Assembly (NCBI RefSeq): GCF_002214185.1
Contig: NZ_CP022161.1
Location: forward strand, 8,749,486-8,813,485
Direction: 5' to 3'
Source of the DNA: Streptomyces capitiformicae
GTDB taxonomy: Bacteria > Actinomycetota > Actinomycetes > Streptomycetales > Streptomycetaceae
DNA length: 64,000 bases
Shown: in pieces, positions 9,881 to 18,034 of the stretch
Layout: every line of letters begins with the position of its first letter
Position numbering within the stretch: the stretch's first letter is position 1
Made by a program: the position numbers and the translations under genes
Notes under the pieces: model-generated
Database searches by the model: none
Told to the model about the DNA's origin: nothing
The model's input: the letters and a program-made list of their open reading frames with translations, nothing else

Positions 9881-10912
9881 ATGCACACCCTCACCCTCGA
9901 CCCCCCCGACGCCGAAGCCATCGCCGTTCTGCTCGACGAACTGGCCGCGCGTCACGACAGCGTGGAGGACCGGACCCTCCAGGACGAACTGACCCTCCAG
10001 TCGCATCGGTTGCCCCTCGCGCTCCGCCGGTTCCTCACGAATTTCCGGCTGCGCGAACCGGCGGGCGCCTGTGTGGTCTCCGGCTACCGCGTCGACCACG
10101 ACCGGATCGGCGCCACCCCGGCGCACTGGCAGCACCGCACCGGTGTCTCCCCGGCGCTGCGCGAGGAGATCCTCCTGCTGCTGTGCGGGGCGCTGCTCGG
10201 CGAACCGGTGGCCTGGGCCACCCAGCAGGACGGCTACCTGGTGCACGACGTCCTGCCGGTCAAGGGCCACGAGAACGAACAGATCGGCACCGGCAGCAAC
10301 CAGACCATCTTCTGGCACGTCGAGGACGCCTTCCACCCCTACCGGGGCGACTACGTGGGCCTGCTCTGCCTGCGCAACCCGGACCGGGTGCCCACCACCT
10401 TCGTCGGAGTGCAGGACCTGGAGATCTCGGCCGAGGACCGGCGGGTGCTGGCCGAGCCGCGCTTCTACATCCTGCCCGACCACTCGCACCTCCAGGTGCT
10501 CGACGCCGGTCCCGGACGCCCCTTGGAGGGTGGTCCGCGTCTGCTGGACGCGGCGCACGAGCGCCTGAAGCGGATGCGCGACGACGCCGCACCCGTACCG
10601 GTGCTGTTCGGCTCGCCGGCCGATCCGTACCTGTGCCTGGACCCGTACTTCATGGACCTGGGCCGGCTGGATCCACGGGCCCGGGAAGCTCTTCAGCGCC
10701 TCTCGGACGAGATCGACCGCCGCCTCGGCGGCGCCGCACTGGCCCCCGGCGAGATCGTGTTCGTCGACAACTACCGGGCGGTGCACGGCCGTAGCTCCTT
10801 CGCGGCGCGCTTCGACGGCACCGACCGCTGGCTCAAGCGGGTCAACGTCGCCCGCGACCTGCGCAAGTCCCGGGACGCGCGGGCCACCGCCGCCTCCCGC
10901 GTCCTGTTCTGA
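9881..10912 (+). CDS. Fe(II)/2-oxoglutarate-dependent oxygenase, L-arginine 3-hydroxylase-like (VioC type)
   Basis: A clavaminate synthase/TauD-fold dioxygenase of 343 residues. The iron ligands are visible as H146-x-E148 in WHVEDAF and distal H302 in AVHGR, followed by a cosubstrate-binding RW motif (DRWLKRVN). HxE instead of HxD, together with ATQQDGYLVHDVLPVKG and PYRGDYVGLLCLRNPD, is characteristic of the VioC/OrfP/AsnO group of beta-carbon amino acid hydroxylases. The match to VioC, which makes (3S)-hydroxy-L-arginine, is the best I can recall. ATG 9881 is preferred because GAGGTGAT lies 8 bases upstream; ATG 9860, overlapping the upstream stop, is possible. Paired with the adjacent PLP enzyme it would form a two-step route from arginine to a capreomycidine-type residue. 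Streptolidine- or enduracididine-type products cannot be excluded. Confidence 0.87.
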   Translation: MHTLTLDPPDAEAIAVLLDELAARHDSVEDRTLQDELTLQSHRLPLALRRFLTNFRLREPAGACVVSGYRVDHDRIGATPAHWQHRTGVSPALREEILLLLCGALLGEPVAWATQQDGYLVHDVLPVKGHENEQIGTGSNQTIFWHVEDAFHPYRGDYVGLLCLRNPDRVPTTFVGVQDLEISAEDRRVLAEPRFYILPDHSHLQVLDAGPGRPLEGGPRLLDAAHERLKRMRDDAAPVPVLFGSPADPYLCLDPYFMDLGRLDPRAREALQRLSDEIDRRLGGAALAPGEIVFVDNYRAVHGRSSFAARFDGTDRWLKRVNVARDLRKSRDARATAASRVLF

Positions 10913-11009
10913 CCAGGGCCCCACCCGTCGTCACCGGCCCCTGGACTCCGTTCCTCCACCCACGGCCTCAGGGCCCCAGGGCCCGCCCGATTCCTCCGAG
11001 GAGAGCACC

Positions 11010-14000
11010 GTGAGCACCCCCCAGACCGCCGTCGCCGAGGCCACCGCCGCCGACACCGCCCGCCGCATCGCCGAGCTGTCGCCGGACCAGCGGGCCCGGC
11101 TGGAGGCACGGCTGCGCGAGCGGTCGGCCCGGCGTGCGGGCTCGCCCGCCGGGGTGCCGCGACGCCCCGAGGGGACACCGGTGCCGCTGTCCTTCACCCA
11201 GGAACAGATCTGGCTGGCCCAGCAGATCGCCCCTCAGTCGGCGGCGTACAACGTGCCGATGGCGGTGACCTGCTCCGGCCCGCTCGACACCGACCGGCTG
11301 AGGCAGGCGTTCCGCCGGGTGATCGCCCGGCACGAGGTGCTGCGCACCACGTTCGCCGCGGGAGCCGACGGCCTGCCGGTCCAACTGGTGCATCCGGACT
11401 CCGCGTTCGAACTCACGGTGAGCGACCTGCGGGGCCTGCCGGCCGACGAGGCGCAGGTGCGGGTGCGCGCCCGGCTGGCCGAAGAGGCGCACACCCCCTT
11501 CGACCTCGCGGCCGGGCCGCTGCTGCGGGCCGCGCTGCTGCGCACCGACGATCAGGAACACATCCTGGCCCTGACGATCCATCACATCGCTGCGGACGCC
11601 TGGTCGGTGAACGTCCTCCTGGCCGAGGCGGCGACGGCCTACCGGCTCGCGGACGACTCCGCCGCCGACGCGCTGCCGCCGCTGCCGGTGCAGTACGGCG
11701 ACTTCGCCCTCTGGCAGCGCGGCCGACTCGAAGGCGTCGCCCATCAGGAGAGCCTCGACTACTGGCAACAGCGGCTGGCCGGCCTGACCGACGTCCCGCC
11801 GCCCGCCACCGCCACCGGCCGGCCGGAGGGCGCCCCGGCTGCGGCAACGCACGGTCTGGAGCTGCCCGCCGAGGTCGCGGCCGGTCTGCGCACGCTGGCC
11901 GCACGACACCGGACCACCCTGTTCACGGTGTCCCTGGCGGCGCTCCAGGTGCTTCTGCACCGGTACGGCGCCGGGCTCGACCCGGTGGTCGCCACCCCGG
12001 TCGGCGGCCGTGGGCACAGCGAGCTGGAAGGCCTGATCGGCTGCTTCGTCAACACCCTGCTGCTGCGCGGCGACCTGTCCGGCGACCCGACCTTTGCCGA
12101 GCTGCTGGACCGGGCCACCGAGGCCACCCGGCGAGACTTCCAGCACCAGGAAGTCCCCTTCGAGCAGCTGGCCGACCAGTTGCGGGCCGGTTCGCCGGAC
12201 GGCCTGGCCCGCACCATGCTGGTGCTCGACCAGGCCACCCCGGACACCTCCCCGGACGCGGCAGGCTCCGGCGAACTGGTCCTGCGCCCGCTCGCCGCAG
12301 GCGGCCCGGCCGACGCCAAACGGGACCTGACCTTCACCGTGTCGGAGACCGGCGACACCCTCACACTGACCCTGGTCCACCGCACCGACCGCTACGAACA
12401 GCGCTCCGCCGAGCGCCTGCTCGCCCACTACGCCACCCTGCTGCGCGAGGTCTGCGCCGACCCGCATCGCCCGGTCGGCCGCCTGGCGCTGCTGAGCGCA
12501 GGTGAGCGCGCGCTGCTGGACACCTGGAACACCACCACGCCGGAGGTGCCCTCCGCGACCTTCCACGGCCGCTTCGCCGAGCAGGCCGCCCGCACCCCGC
12601 ACGCCGTCGCGGTGGTCGGCGCCGACGCCACCCACAGCTACGCCGAACTGGACCGGCTCGCCAACCGGCTGGCCCACCACCTGCGCGGGCTGGGCGTGGT
12701 GAGCGAGACCCCCGTCGGCATCTGCCTGGAGCGCGGCGCCTGGACGGTGGTCGCGCTGCTCGCCGCCGTCAAGGCCGGCGGCTGCTACGTGCCGGTGGAC
12801 CCGGCCCAGCCACGGGAGCGGATGGCGATGATGCTCGCCGACACCGCCGCCCCCGTCGTGATCACCCACGCCGCCCTCGCCGGCCGGCTGCCGTCCGGCG
12901 TGCGGGCCGTCGCGGTGGAGGAACTCGCCCTGGACGCACTGCCCGACACCGCCCCGGACGTGGCCGTGGACCCGGGCCAGGCGGCCTACGTGCTGTTCAC
13001 GTCCGGCTCCACCGGACGGCCCAAGGGCGTCGTGGTCGAGCACCGGCAGGTGCTCAACTACCACACCGCCGTGGTCTCCACGCTGGGCCTGGAAGCGGGC
13101 GGGTACGCCATGGTGCAGCCCTTCACCTTCGACTCCTGCGTCACGTTCCTCTCGGCCGCGCTCCTCGGCGGCGGGACGCTGCACATGGTGGACCCCGACA
13201 TCGCCTCGGACGGACGGCTGCTGGCCGCCTACTTCGCCGAGCACACGATCGACTACCTGAAGATCAGCCCCTCGCACCTGGCCGCCCTGGAGGGGCCGCA
13301 CGCCGTGCACCGGGTACTGCCCCGCCGAGGCCTGATCCTGGGCGGCGAGAGCTCGACCAGCACCTTCGTACGCGACCTCCTGGGCCGCGCCGAATGCGAG
13401 GTCTTCAACCATTACGGGCCGACCGAGACCACCGTCGGCGTGACCACCCACCGCCCCCGGGCCGCGGAACTCGCCACCGCCACGACAGTGCCGATTGGCC
13501 ACACGCTGGGCAACGTCAGGGCGTACGTACTGGACGGCTGCGGCGAACCGGTGCCGGTCGGAGTGCCCGGCGAACTGTTCATCGGCGGCGCTCAGGTCAC
13601 CCGGGGCTACCTGGGCCGCCCGGGTCTGACCGCCGAGCGGTTCGTCCCCGACCCGGCCGGCGCGCCCGGCGCACGCATGTACCGCACCGGCGACCTGACC
13701 CGCCGACGGCCCGACGGCGCCGTCGAGTTCCTCGGCCGACTCGACGACCAGGTGAAGATCCGCGGTTTCCGTATCGAACTGGGCGAGGTGGAAGCGGCCC
13801 TGGCAGCCCTGGAACCGGTGGCGGCGGCCGCAGCGGTGGTCCGCGAGGACCGGCCGGGTGACCGGCAGATCGTCGGCTACCTCGTCCTGCGCCCCGAAGC
13901 AGACGTCGAACCGGCCCAGCTGCGGGGCGAGTTGGCGAAAGCGCTGCCCGGCTACATGGTGCCCTCCGCACTGGTCCTCCTCGACACCCTCCCGCTCACC

Positions 14001-14591
14001 GCGCACAACAAGCTGGACCGGCGCGCCCTGCCTGCCCCGCCGCGCCAGGACACGCAGACCGGGCGGCCCCCGCGCGACGAGCGGGAGACCACCCTGTGCC
14101 GGATCTTCGCCGAGGTGCTGGGCGCCGAGCATGAGCCGGGCATCGACGAGAGCTTCTTCGACCTCGGTGGTCATTCGCTGCTGGCGATGCGGCTGGTCGG
14201 GGCGGTTCGGGCCGAGTTGGGGGAGGAGGCCGGTGTCCGGGACGTCTTCGAGGCGCCGACGGTGGCCGCGTTGGCCGAGCGGCTGGGCGGGGCCGCGCCC
14301 GCCGCCGCACTGCCGCCGCTGGTCAGGGCCGAGCGCCCCGAGATCCTGCCGCTCTCCTTCGCCCAGCGCCGACTCCGGTTCCTCAACGGGATGGAGGGCG
14401 AGACCAGCGCGTACACGATGCCGGTGGTGCTGCGGCTGGCCGAGGCGGTGGACGCCGATGCGTTGCAGGTGGCCCTGGATGACGTGGTGGCGCGGCACGA
14501 GACGCCAGCGTCCAGCCGTTCTTCCGCTCAAGCGGCGCAACCAGTCCCCGCATGTAAGCCAGCGCCGACTGACGCGGCTCCTCCCGATTGA
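11010..14591 (+). CDS. Nonribosomal peptide synthetase, C-A-PCP-C with truncated terminal C domain
   Basis: An N-terminal linker of about 55 residues precedes a C domain (HHIAADAW near 190, Gly of HHxxxDG replaced by Ala), an A domain about 515-1000 (FTSGSTGRPKG near 663, HYGPTETT), and a PCP (DLGGHSLL near 1052). A second C domain starts at about 1110 (LPLSFAQRRLRFL). By-eye A-domain pocket residues DSTKIGHVG-K are close to the known aspartate code DLTKVGHIGK, so Asp or a derivative is plausible. The second C domain ends after VVARHE at about residue 1164. The last 29 residues are frame read-through of an inverted transposase fragment. The C-terminal domain therefore lacks its catalytic motif and cannot work. 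GTG 11010 has GAGGAG at 10997. The start lies 97 bases after the oxygenase, probably in the same operon. Confidence 0.93.
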   Translation: MSTPQTAVAEATAADTARRIAELSPDQRARLEARLRERSARRAGSPAGVPRRPEGTPVPLSFTQEQIWLAQQIAPQSAAYNVPMAVTCSGPLDTDRLRQAFRRVIARHEVLRTTFAAGADGLPVQLVHPDSAFELTVSDLRGLPADEAQVRVRARLAEEAHTPFDLAAGPLLRAALLRTDDQEHILALTIHHIAADAWSVNVLLAEAATAYRLADDSAADALPPLPVQYGDFALWQRGRLEGVAHQESLDYWQQRLAGLTDVPPPATATGRPEGAPAAATHGLELPAEVAAGLRTLAARHRTTLFTVSLAALQVLLHRYGAGLDPVVATPVGGRGHSELEGLIGCFVNTLLLRGDLSGDPTFAELLDRATEATRRDFQHQEVPFEQLADQLRAGSPDGLARTMLVLDQATPDTSPDAAGSGELVLRPLAAGGPADAKRDLTFTVSETGDTLTLTLVHRTDRYEQRSAERLLAHYATLLREVCADPHRPVGRLALLSAGERALLDTWNTTTPEVPSATFHGRFAEQAARTPHAVAVVGADATHSYAELDRLANRLAHHLRGLGVVSETPVGICLERGAWTVVALLAAVKAGGCYVPVDPAQPRERMAMMLADTAAPVVITHAALAGRLPSGVRAVAVEELALDALPDTAPDVAVDPGQAAYVLFTSGSTGRPKGVVVEHRQVLNYHTAVVSTLGLEAGGYAMVQPFTFDSCVTFLSAALLGGGTLHMVDPDIASDGRLLAAYFAEHTIDYLKISPSHLAALEGPHAVHRVLPRRGLILGGESSTSTFVRDLLGRAECEVFNHYGPTETTVGVTTHRPRAAELATATTVPIGHTLGNVRAYVLDGCGEPVPVGVPGELFIGGAQVTRGYLGRPGLTAERFVPDPAGAPGARMYRTGDLTRRRPDGAVEFLGRLDDQVKIRGFRIELGEVEAALAALEPVAAAAAVVREDRPGDRQIVGYLVLRPEADVEPAQLRGELAKALPGYMVPSALVLLDTLPLTAHNKLDRRALPAPPRQDTQTGRPPRDERETTLCRIFAEVLGAEHEPGIDESFFDLGGHSLLAMRLVGAVRAELGEEAGVRDVFEAPTVAALAERLGGAAPAAALPPLVRAERPEILPLSFAQRRLRFLNGMEGETSAYTMPVVLRLAEAVDADALQVALDDVVARHETPASSRSSAQAAQPVPACKPAPTDAAPPD

Positions 14592-14667
14592 ACCGGTGCA
14601 CGAACCGCTCATGCAGCACGTCCAGTTCGCCGGCCCAGAGCCTGACATCAGCAAGGTCCCCACCCAT
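14503..14667 (-). mobile_element. IS701-family transposase, 5' fragment
   Basis: Reading leftward from the ATG at 14667, the first 55 residues (GGDLADVRLWAGELD, LERKNGWTLA) match the conserved N-terminus of IS701-type transposases common in Streptomyces. The similarity stops exactly where the synthetase C domain begins, near 14502, so both partners are broken at one junction. No terminal inverted repeat or target duplication could be recognised on the right side. The arrangement fits insertion followed by deletion, or recombination between two element copies. Confidence 0.7.
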
Positions 14668-14869
14668 AACCACACCAACGACTGAGCTGGCCAGCAGTCA
14701 CGGCAAGCACCGTTGCAGTACTAGGTTCTGTCTCTCCGATCACGCTGGTTGCCCGGGGACTCAGCCACCGCGCTGGGGTCCTGGAGGGCATCGCCTCCAG
14801 GACCCCGCGGATCAGTGCCGATCGTGGTCCGGACTCGTGATCCTGAACGTGACTACGTTCTCCTCGATG

Positions 14870-15117
14870 GCCCACCGGTGGAAGCATGCCTTGTCCAATA
14901 CACGGCAGGCCGGTCGAACATGTGGATGGCCTCGAGCCGACCGACGTACTCGGCCATCCCGGGATGCTCCGCGTCCGCCTCAAGAACTGACAGCACCGGA
15001 ACCCACAGCATAGTCTTCCGGCTCGAAATGCGCCCGGTGGATCAACCCTGACACCTGCCGATTCCCCATTAGCGCCGACATCGGCGGCGTATCCAGCACA
15101 AGGAGGTGCGGGATCAC
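14870..15117 (-). pseudogene. PIN-domain (VapC-like) toxin remnant
   Basis: A GTG start at 15117 begins VIPHLLVLDTPPMSALM, the typical opening of a PIN domain with its first acidic residue in LVLDT. After HRAHFEPEDYA the frame shifts near 15020 and continues as LWVPVLSVLEADAEHPGM, which contains the second conserved acidic position. The sequence then degenerates into unrelated residues near 14870 without the C-terminal acidic residues. The start overlaps the stop of the upstream small gene by four bases (GTGA), the usual coupling in toxin-antitoxin operons. Function is probably lost. Assignment rests on motif pattern only. Confidence 0.45.
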
Positions 15118-15347
15118 GCGGCCGCATCCCCTCGACAGGCCGCCAATGCCTCCTGAAGCCATGACCCCATCGCCGCTCTCCCTTCATCAACCCGAAGTCC
15201 TCCGTCAGGTAAACACGTCCGCTCCGCACGCTCACGACGTTCCTCCTCCGTGAGCGTCGACTCCGCGAACTCCGAGGATCCAGCGGCCGCCAGGCTCGCG
15301 ACCACACAGTCCGGGCCCGTAGACTGAGCGCGATGATCACCCGACAT
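15114..15347 (-). CDS. Small protein upstream of PIN remnant, possible antitoxin
   Basis: A 77-residue frame (ATG 15347) containing an acidic and basic helical segment (TLTEEERRERAERT) and a C-terminal WLQEALAACRG. I do not recognise a DNA-binding fold. The reason to call it is context: its TGA overlaps the GTG of the PIN-domain remnant, as antitoxin genes normally do, and both point the same way. It could equally be decayed or a chance frame in this remnant-rich stretch. Confidence 0.35.
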   Translation of the reverse strand: MSGDHRAQSTGPDCVVASLAAAGSSEFAESTLTEEERRERAERTCLPDGGLRVDEGRAAMGSWLQEALAACRGDAAA

Positions 15348-15599
15348 GCCGCGATCACGCTCCTTGCGTGCTCGGTCGGAGTGCAACGACCGGGCCGTCG
15401 CTGCCGCGGACCGTTCCGCAGCGCCGTACAGGACGGGCAGGCACAACGACGGAGTTGTGGGCAGGGACAATGCGCCACCGGATGGCTGCTGGACGGGCTC
15501 GCTCAACGAGGACCGAGCACGCCGTCCAGACCAGGCGTCCTGCCCTATCAAATGGATGCCCACGCCTCGTGCATGGGATGAGGGGGAGGTCTTCACTCC

Positions 15600-16334
15600 G
15601 TGCACAGCATCATCGTGGTGCCGCCCGGCTGCGACGGGCCCGCGGGCCAGCTCAGGATCGCCCCGGGGCAGAGCCTCACCTTCGGGCGGGCGCCGGACAA
15701 TGACCTCGTCATCGCGCACCCCGGCGTGTCGCGGACGGCCGGGACGATCACCGCTCACCACTCGTTCTGGATCCTGAGCAACGACACCAGCGGTCAGACG
15801 TACGTCGTGGAGAACCCGGAAGGAGCCGGCGAGCACGTCAAGGTCGCCCCCGGCCGCCAGGACGCTCCGGTTCCCTTCGAGTTCGCCCGAGTGGTCCTGC
15901 CGGCCGCCGGAGACCTGCTCGGCTTCGACGTATGGGCACCGAGTCACAGTTACCGGCACCTCGCTATCGGTCCCGGCGCCGCCACGACCCCGGCATTCGC
16001 CCTGGACCGTACGAAACGGTACTTCGCCGTGCTGGCCGCCCTGTGTGAGCCCCGGCTGCGGGGCGCCCCGCACGCCCCGCTGCCCACGGTCGACGAACTG
16101 GTCGAGCGGCTGCGTCCCACCTGGCCCGCCGCCAACCGGTCCTCCGTCTACTGGAACGTGGACTACCTCGCCGTCAAGCTCCGCCTCCGTCCGGAACCGG
16201 ACACCGCCGAGGCGGGCCGGCGTCTCAACGGCAAGAAGGAGTCCCTGGTCTCCCTCGCGCTCCGCTTCGACCTGGTCCGCGAGGACGACCTGATCGTGCT
16301 CGAAGCCTCCGCCGGCCGTGAGGTATCCCTGTGA
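15600..16334 (+). CDS. FHA-domain protein with C-terminal helical domain
   Basis: A 244-residue cytoplasmic protein with no signal or membrane segment. Residues about 15-85 look like a forkhead-associated phosphothreonine-binding domain: LTFGRAPDNDLVIAHPGVSR carries the GR, the following DND and the SR that contact phosphopeptide. The C-terminal 100 residues (VDELVERLRPTWPAANRSSVYWNVDYLAVKLRL) resemble a winged-helix or effector-associated helical domain seen beside actinobacterial FHA and kinase genes. GTG 15600 is preceded by GGGGGAGG. It overlaps the downstream Ser/Thr kinase gene by four bases, so a kinase-reader partnership is likely. A phosphorylated threonine in the kinase or another substrate would be the ligand; this is inferred. 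Confidence 0.8.
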   Translation: MHSIIVVPPGCDGPAGQLRIAPGQSLTFGRAPDNDLVIAHPGVSRTAGTITAHHSFWILSNDTSGQTYVVENPEGAGEHVKVAPGRQDAPVPFEFARVVLPAAGDLLGFDVWAPSHSYRHLAIGPGAATTPAFALDRTKRYFAVLAALCEPRLRGAPHAPLPTVDELVERLRPTWPAANRSSVYWNVDYLAVKLRLRPEPDTAEAGRRLNGKKESLVSLALRFDLVREDDLIVLEASAGREVSL

Positions 16335-17824
16335 CAGGACACGAGGAGACGCCGCATGTCGTCCCCGTGCCGAAGGGCTACCGCGTCGGCCGCTGGGAGA
16401 TACGACGGCCGATCGCATCCGGCGCGTTCGCCACGGTCTACGAGGCCCGTACCACCACGCCCGCCGACGGGCTTCCGGCCCGGGTGGCGCTGAAGTTCCT
16501 GGCGACCGGCACCCGCACACCGCGCCAGGTGCGCCACCTGCGCGACCTGGCCGAGCGGGAGGTCGACCTCCTCAGCCGCCTGCACGCACCCCGCCTCGTC
16601 CGGATGTTCGAGACGCTCACCGTCGACGACCCGCACCACCCGGAACTCGACGGCGCCACCGTACTCGTACTGGAACGGGCGGAGGACTCCCTCGACGCCG
16701 TCCTGGACCGCACCCCGCACCCCGCCTCCGGCCCCCTCCTCCTCGCCCAGGTCTGCGCGGGCCTGCACCAGCTGCACCAGGCGGGCTGGGTCCACGGCGA
16801 CCTCAAGCCGGCCAACGTCCTGCTGATGCAGGACGGAACGGCCCGCCTCGCCGACTTCAGCACCTCCGCCGAACTCGACGGCACCCACGCCTACTCCCCG
16901 GCCTTCGCCACCCGCGACTACACCCCGCCGGAACTCCTCTGGCCCGAGACCAGCGCCCGCGGCACGCTGATCAGGCCCACCGCCGACATCTGGGCCTTCG
17001 GCGTCCTGGCCCATCTCGTCCTCACCGGCACGCACCCCCTGCCCGGCGCCACCCCCGAAGCCCGCTGCGACGCGGCCGCCCGCTACGCCCAGGGCACGGA
17101 GGAGTTGCGCCTGTCGCCCGACCTGCCCGAGGTCTGGCGGCACATCATCTCCGACTGTCTGGCCCGTACCCACGAGGAGCGTGCCGCCGCGCACGATACG
17201 GAGGCCCTCCTGTCGCGGGTGGAGCAGGCCGCGTACGGGGCCGGCCCCGTACGCCGGCCCCGCCGCCGCGCGGGCTTCCGGCGCCGGCACCCCGTGCTGG
17301 CCGCGGCCCTCGCGAGCGTCCTCCTGGCGACGGCGTGCGCGACGGTCGCCGGGTACGCGTACGTGAACCACGACGACGGGACACCGGTGTACGCGGCGCT
17401 GCCTGCGGCCTCGAAGGCCCCGGTCGGCCCGGACGGGAAGGTCACCTACGGCTACCACCGCTGCCCCGAGGACTCGGTCTGCTTCTTCAGCGAACACAAC
17501 GGCACCGGGAAGATGTGCAGTTGGCGCGGCGATGACACCGAGTGGCTGTCGGGTGAGGAGACCTGCGCATGGGCCGGAGACCGACCGGTCCGGTCCGTCT
17601 ACAACAACATCGCCGCCGCGCGGGACGTGGTGGGCGTGGCCTACTTTCGCGGCCCCGACTTCAGCCCCGCCGGCGACGACCGCCGCCGCCCCGTCCAGCG
17701 CACCGGCTGCACCTCCATCAACAGCATGGGCAACCTCTCCGGCACCTACGCCCCACGATCCCACCGACTGGTCTCCGACTGTTTCGCCTTCACCGCGATC
17801 ATCGACACCCTCACCCACTGGTGA
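16331..17824 (+). CDS. Membrane Ser/Thr protein kinase with I36 inhibitor-like extracellular domain
   Basis: A 497-residue protein. Residues about 20-290 are a Hanks-type kinase domain: glycine loop IASGAFATV, ATP lysine K55 in VALKF, catalytic loop HGDLKPAN near 157, and PPELLW. The magnesium-binding DFG is DFS (ADFSTSAEL) and HRD is HGD, so activity may be altered. A basic stretch precedes one membrane segment at about 319-345. The outer part from about 370 is cysteine-rich (CPEDSVCFFSEHNGTGKMCSW, then YNNIAAARD) and resembles peptidase inhibitor family I36. PASTA repeats, usual in such kinases, are absent. It is coupled to the FHA gene upstream and stands next to a secreted subtilisin, which makes a protease-sensing ectodomain an attractive but unproven idea. 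Confidence 0.85.
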   Translation: MTGHEETPHVVPVPKGYRVGRWEIRRPIASGAFATVYEARTTTPADGLPARVALKFLATGTRTPRQVRHLRDLAEREVDLLSRLHAPRLVRMFETLTVDDPHHPELDGATVLVLERAEDSLDAVLDRTPHPASGPLLLAQVCAGLHQLHQAGWVHGDLKPANVLLMQDGTARLADFSTSAELDGTHAYSPAFATRDYTPPELLWPETSARGTLIRPTADIWAFGVLAHLVLTGTHPLPGATPEARCDAAARYAQGTEELRLSPDLPEVWRHIISDCLARTHEERAAAHDTEALLSRVEQAAYGAGPVRRPRRRAGFRRRHPVLAAALASVLLATACATVAGYAYVNHDDGTPVYAALPAASKAPVGPDGKVTYGYHRCPEDSVCFFSEHNGTGKMCSWRGDDTEWLSGEETCAWAGDRPVRSVYNNIAAARDVVGVAYFRGPDFSPAGDDRRRPVQRTGCTSINSMGNLSGTYAPRSHRLVSDCFAFTAIIDTLTHW

Positions 17825-17906
17825 GCGGACGGCTACCTGAAACATTCGAGGTTCCTCGCGGCCCCCTCACGGAGCAGGCTCACACCGGCACCCCCACCGG
17901 GGAGTG

Positions 17907-17921
17907 CCGGCTCGAAGCCGG
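17907..17921 (+). terminator. Short hairpin after kinase gene
   Basis: CCGGCT and AGCCGG are separated by three bases, 83 bases past the kinase stop, without a T run. It could end the FHA-kinase transcript, but the stem is short and such hairpins are common at this GC content. Confidence 0.3.
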
Positions 17922-18034
17922 GGGGCTCCGGGGGTGGTTCACCGTCCGCACGGAACGCGTCGTACACGTACGTCCGGTTCCCCTTGGTCCCTCGGCCCCT
18001 GAACACCAAGGATCGACCCAACGGGAGGACCACC

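Noticed and set aside
15348..15599. Short + strand frames between the antitoxin-like gene and the FHA gene
   Set aside because: Codon bias is poor, frames overlap each other and no motif is seen; probably only the promoter of the FHA-kinase operon.
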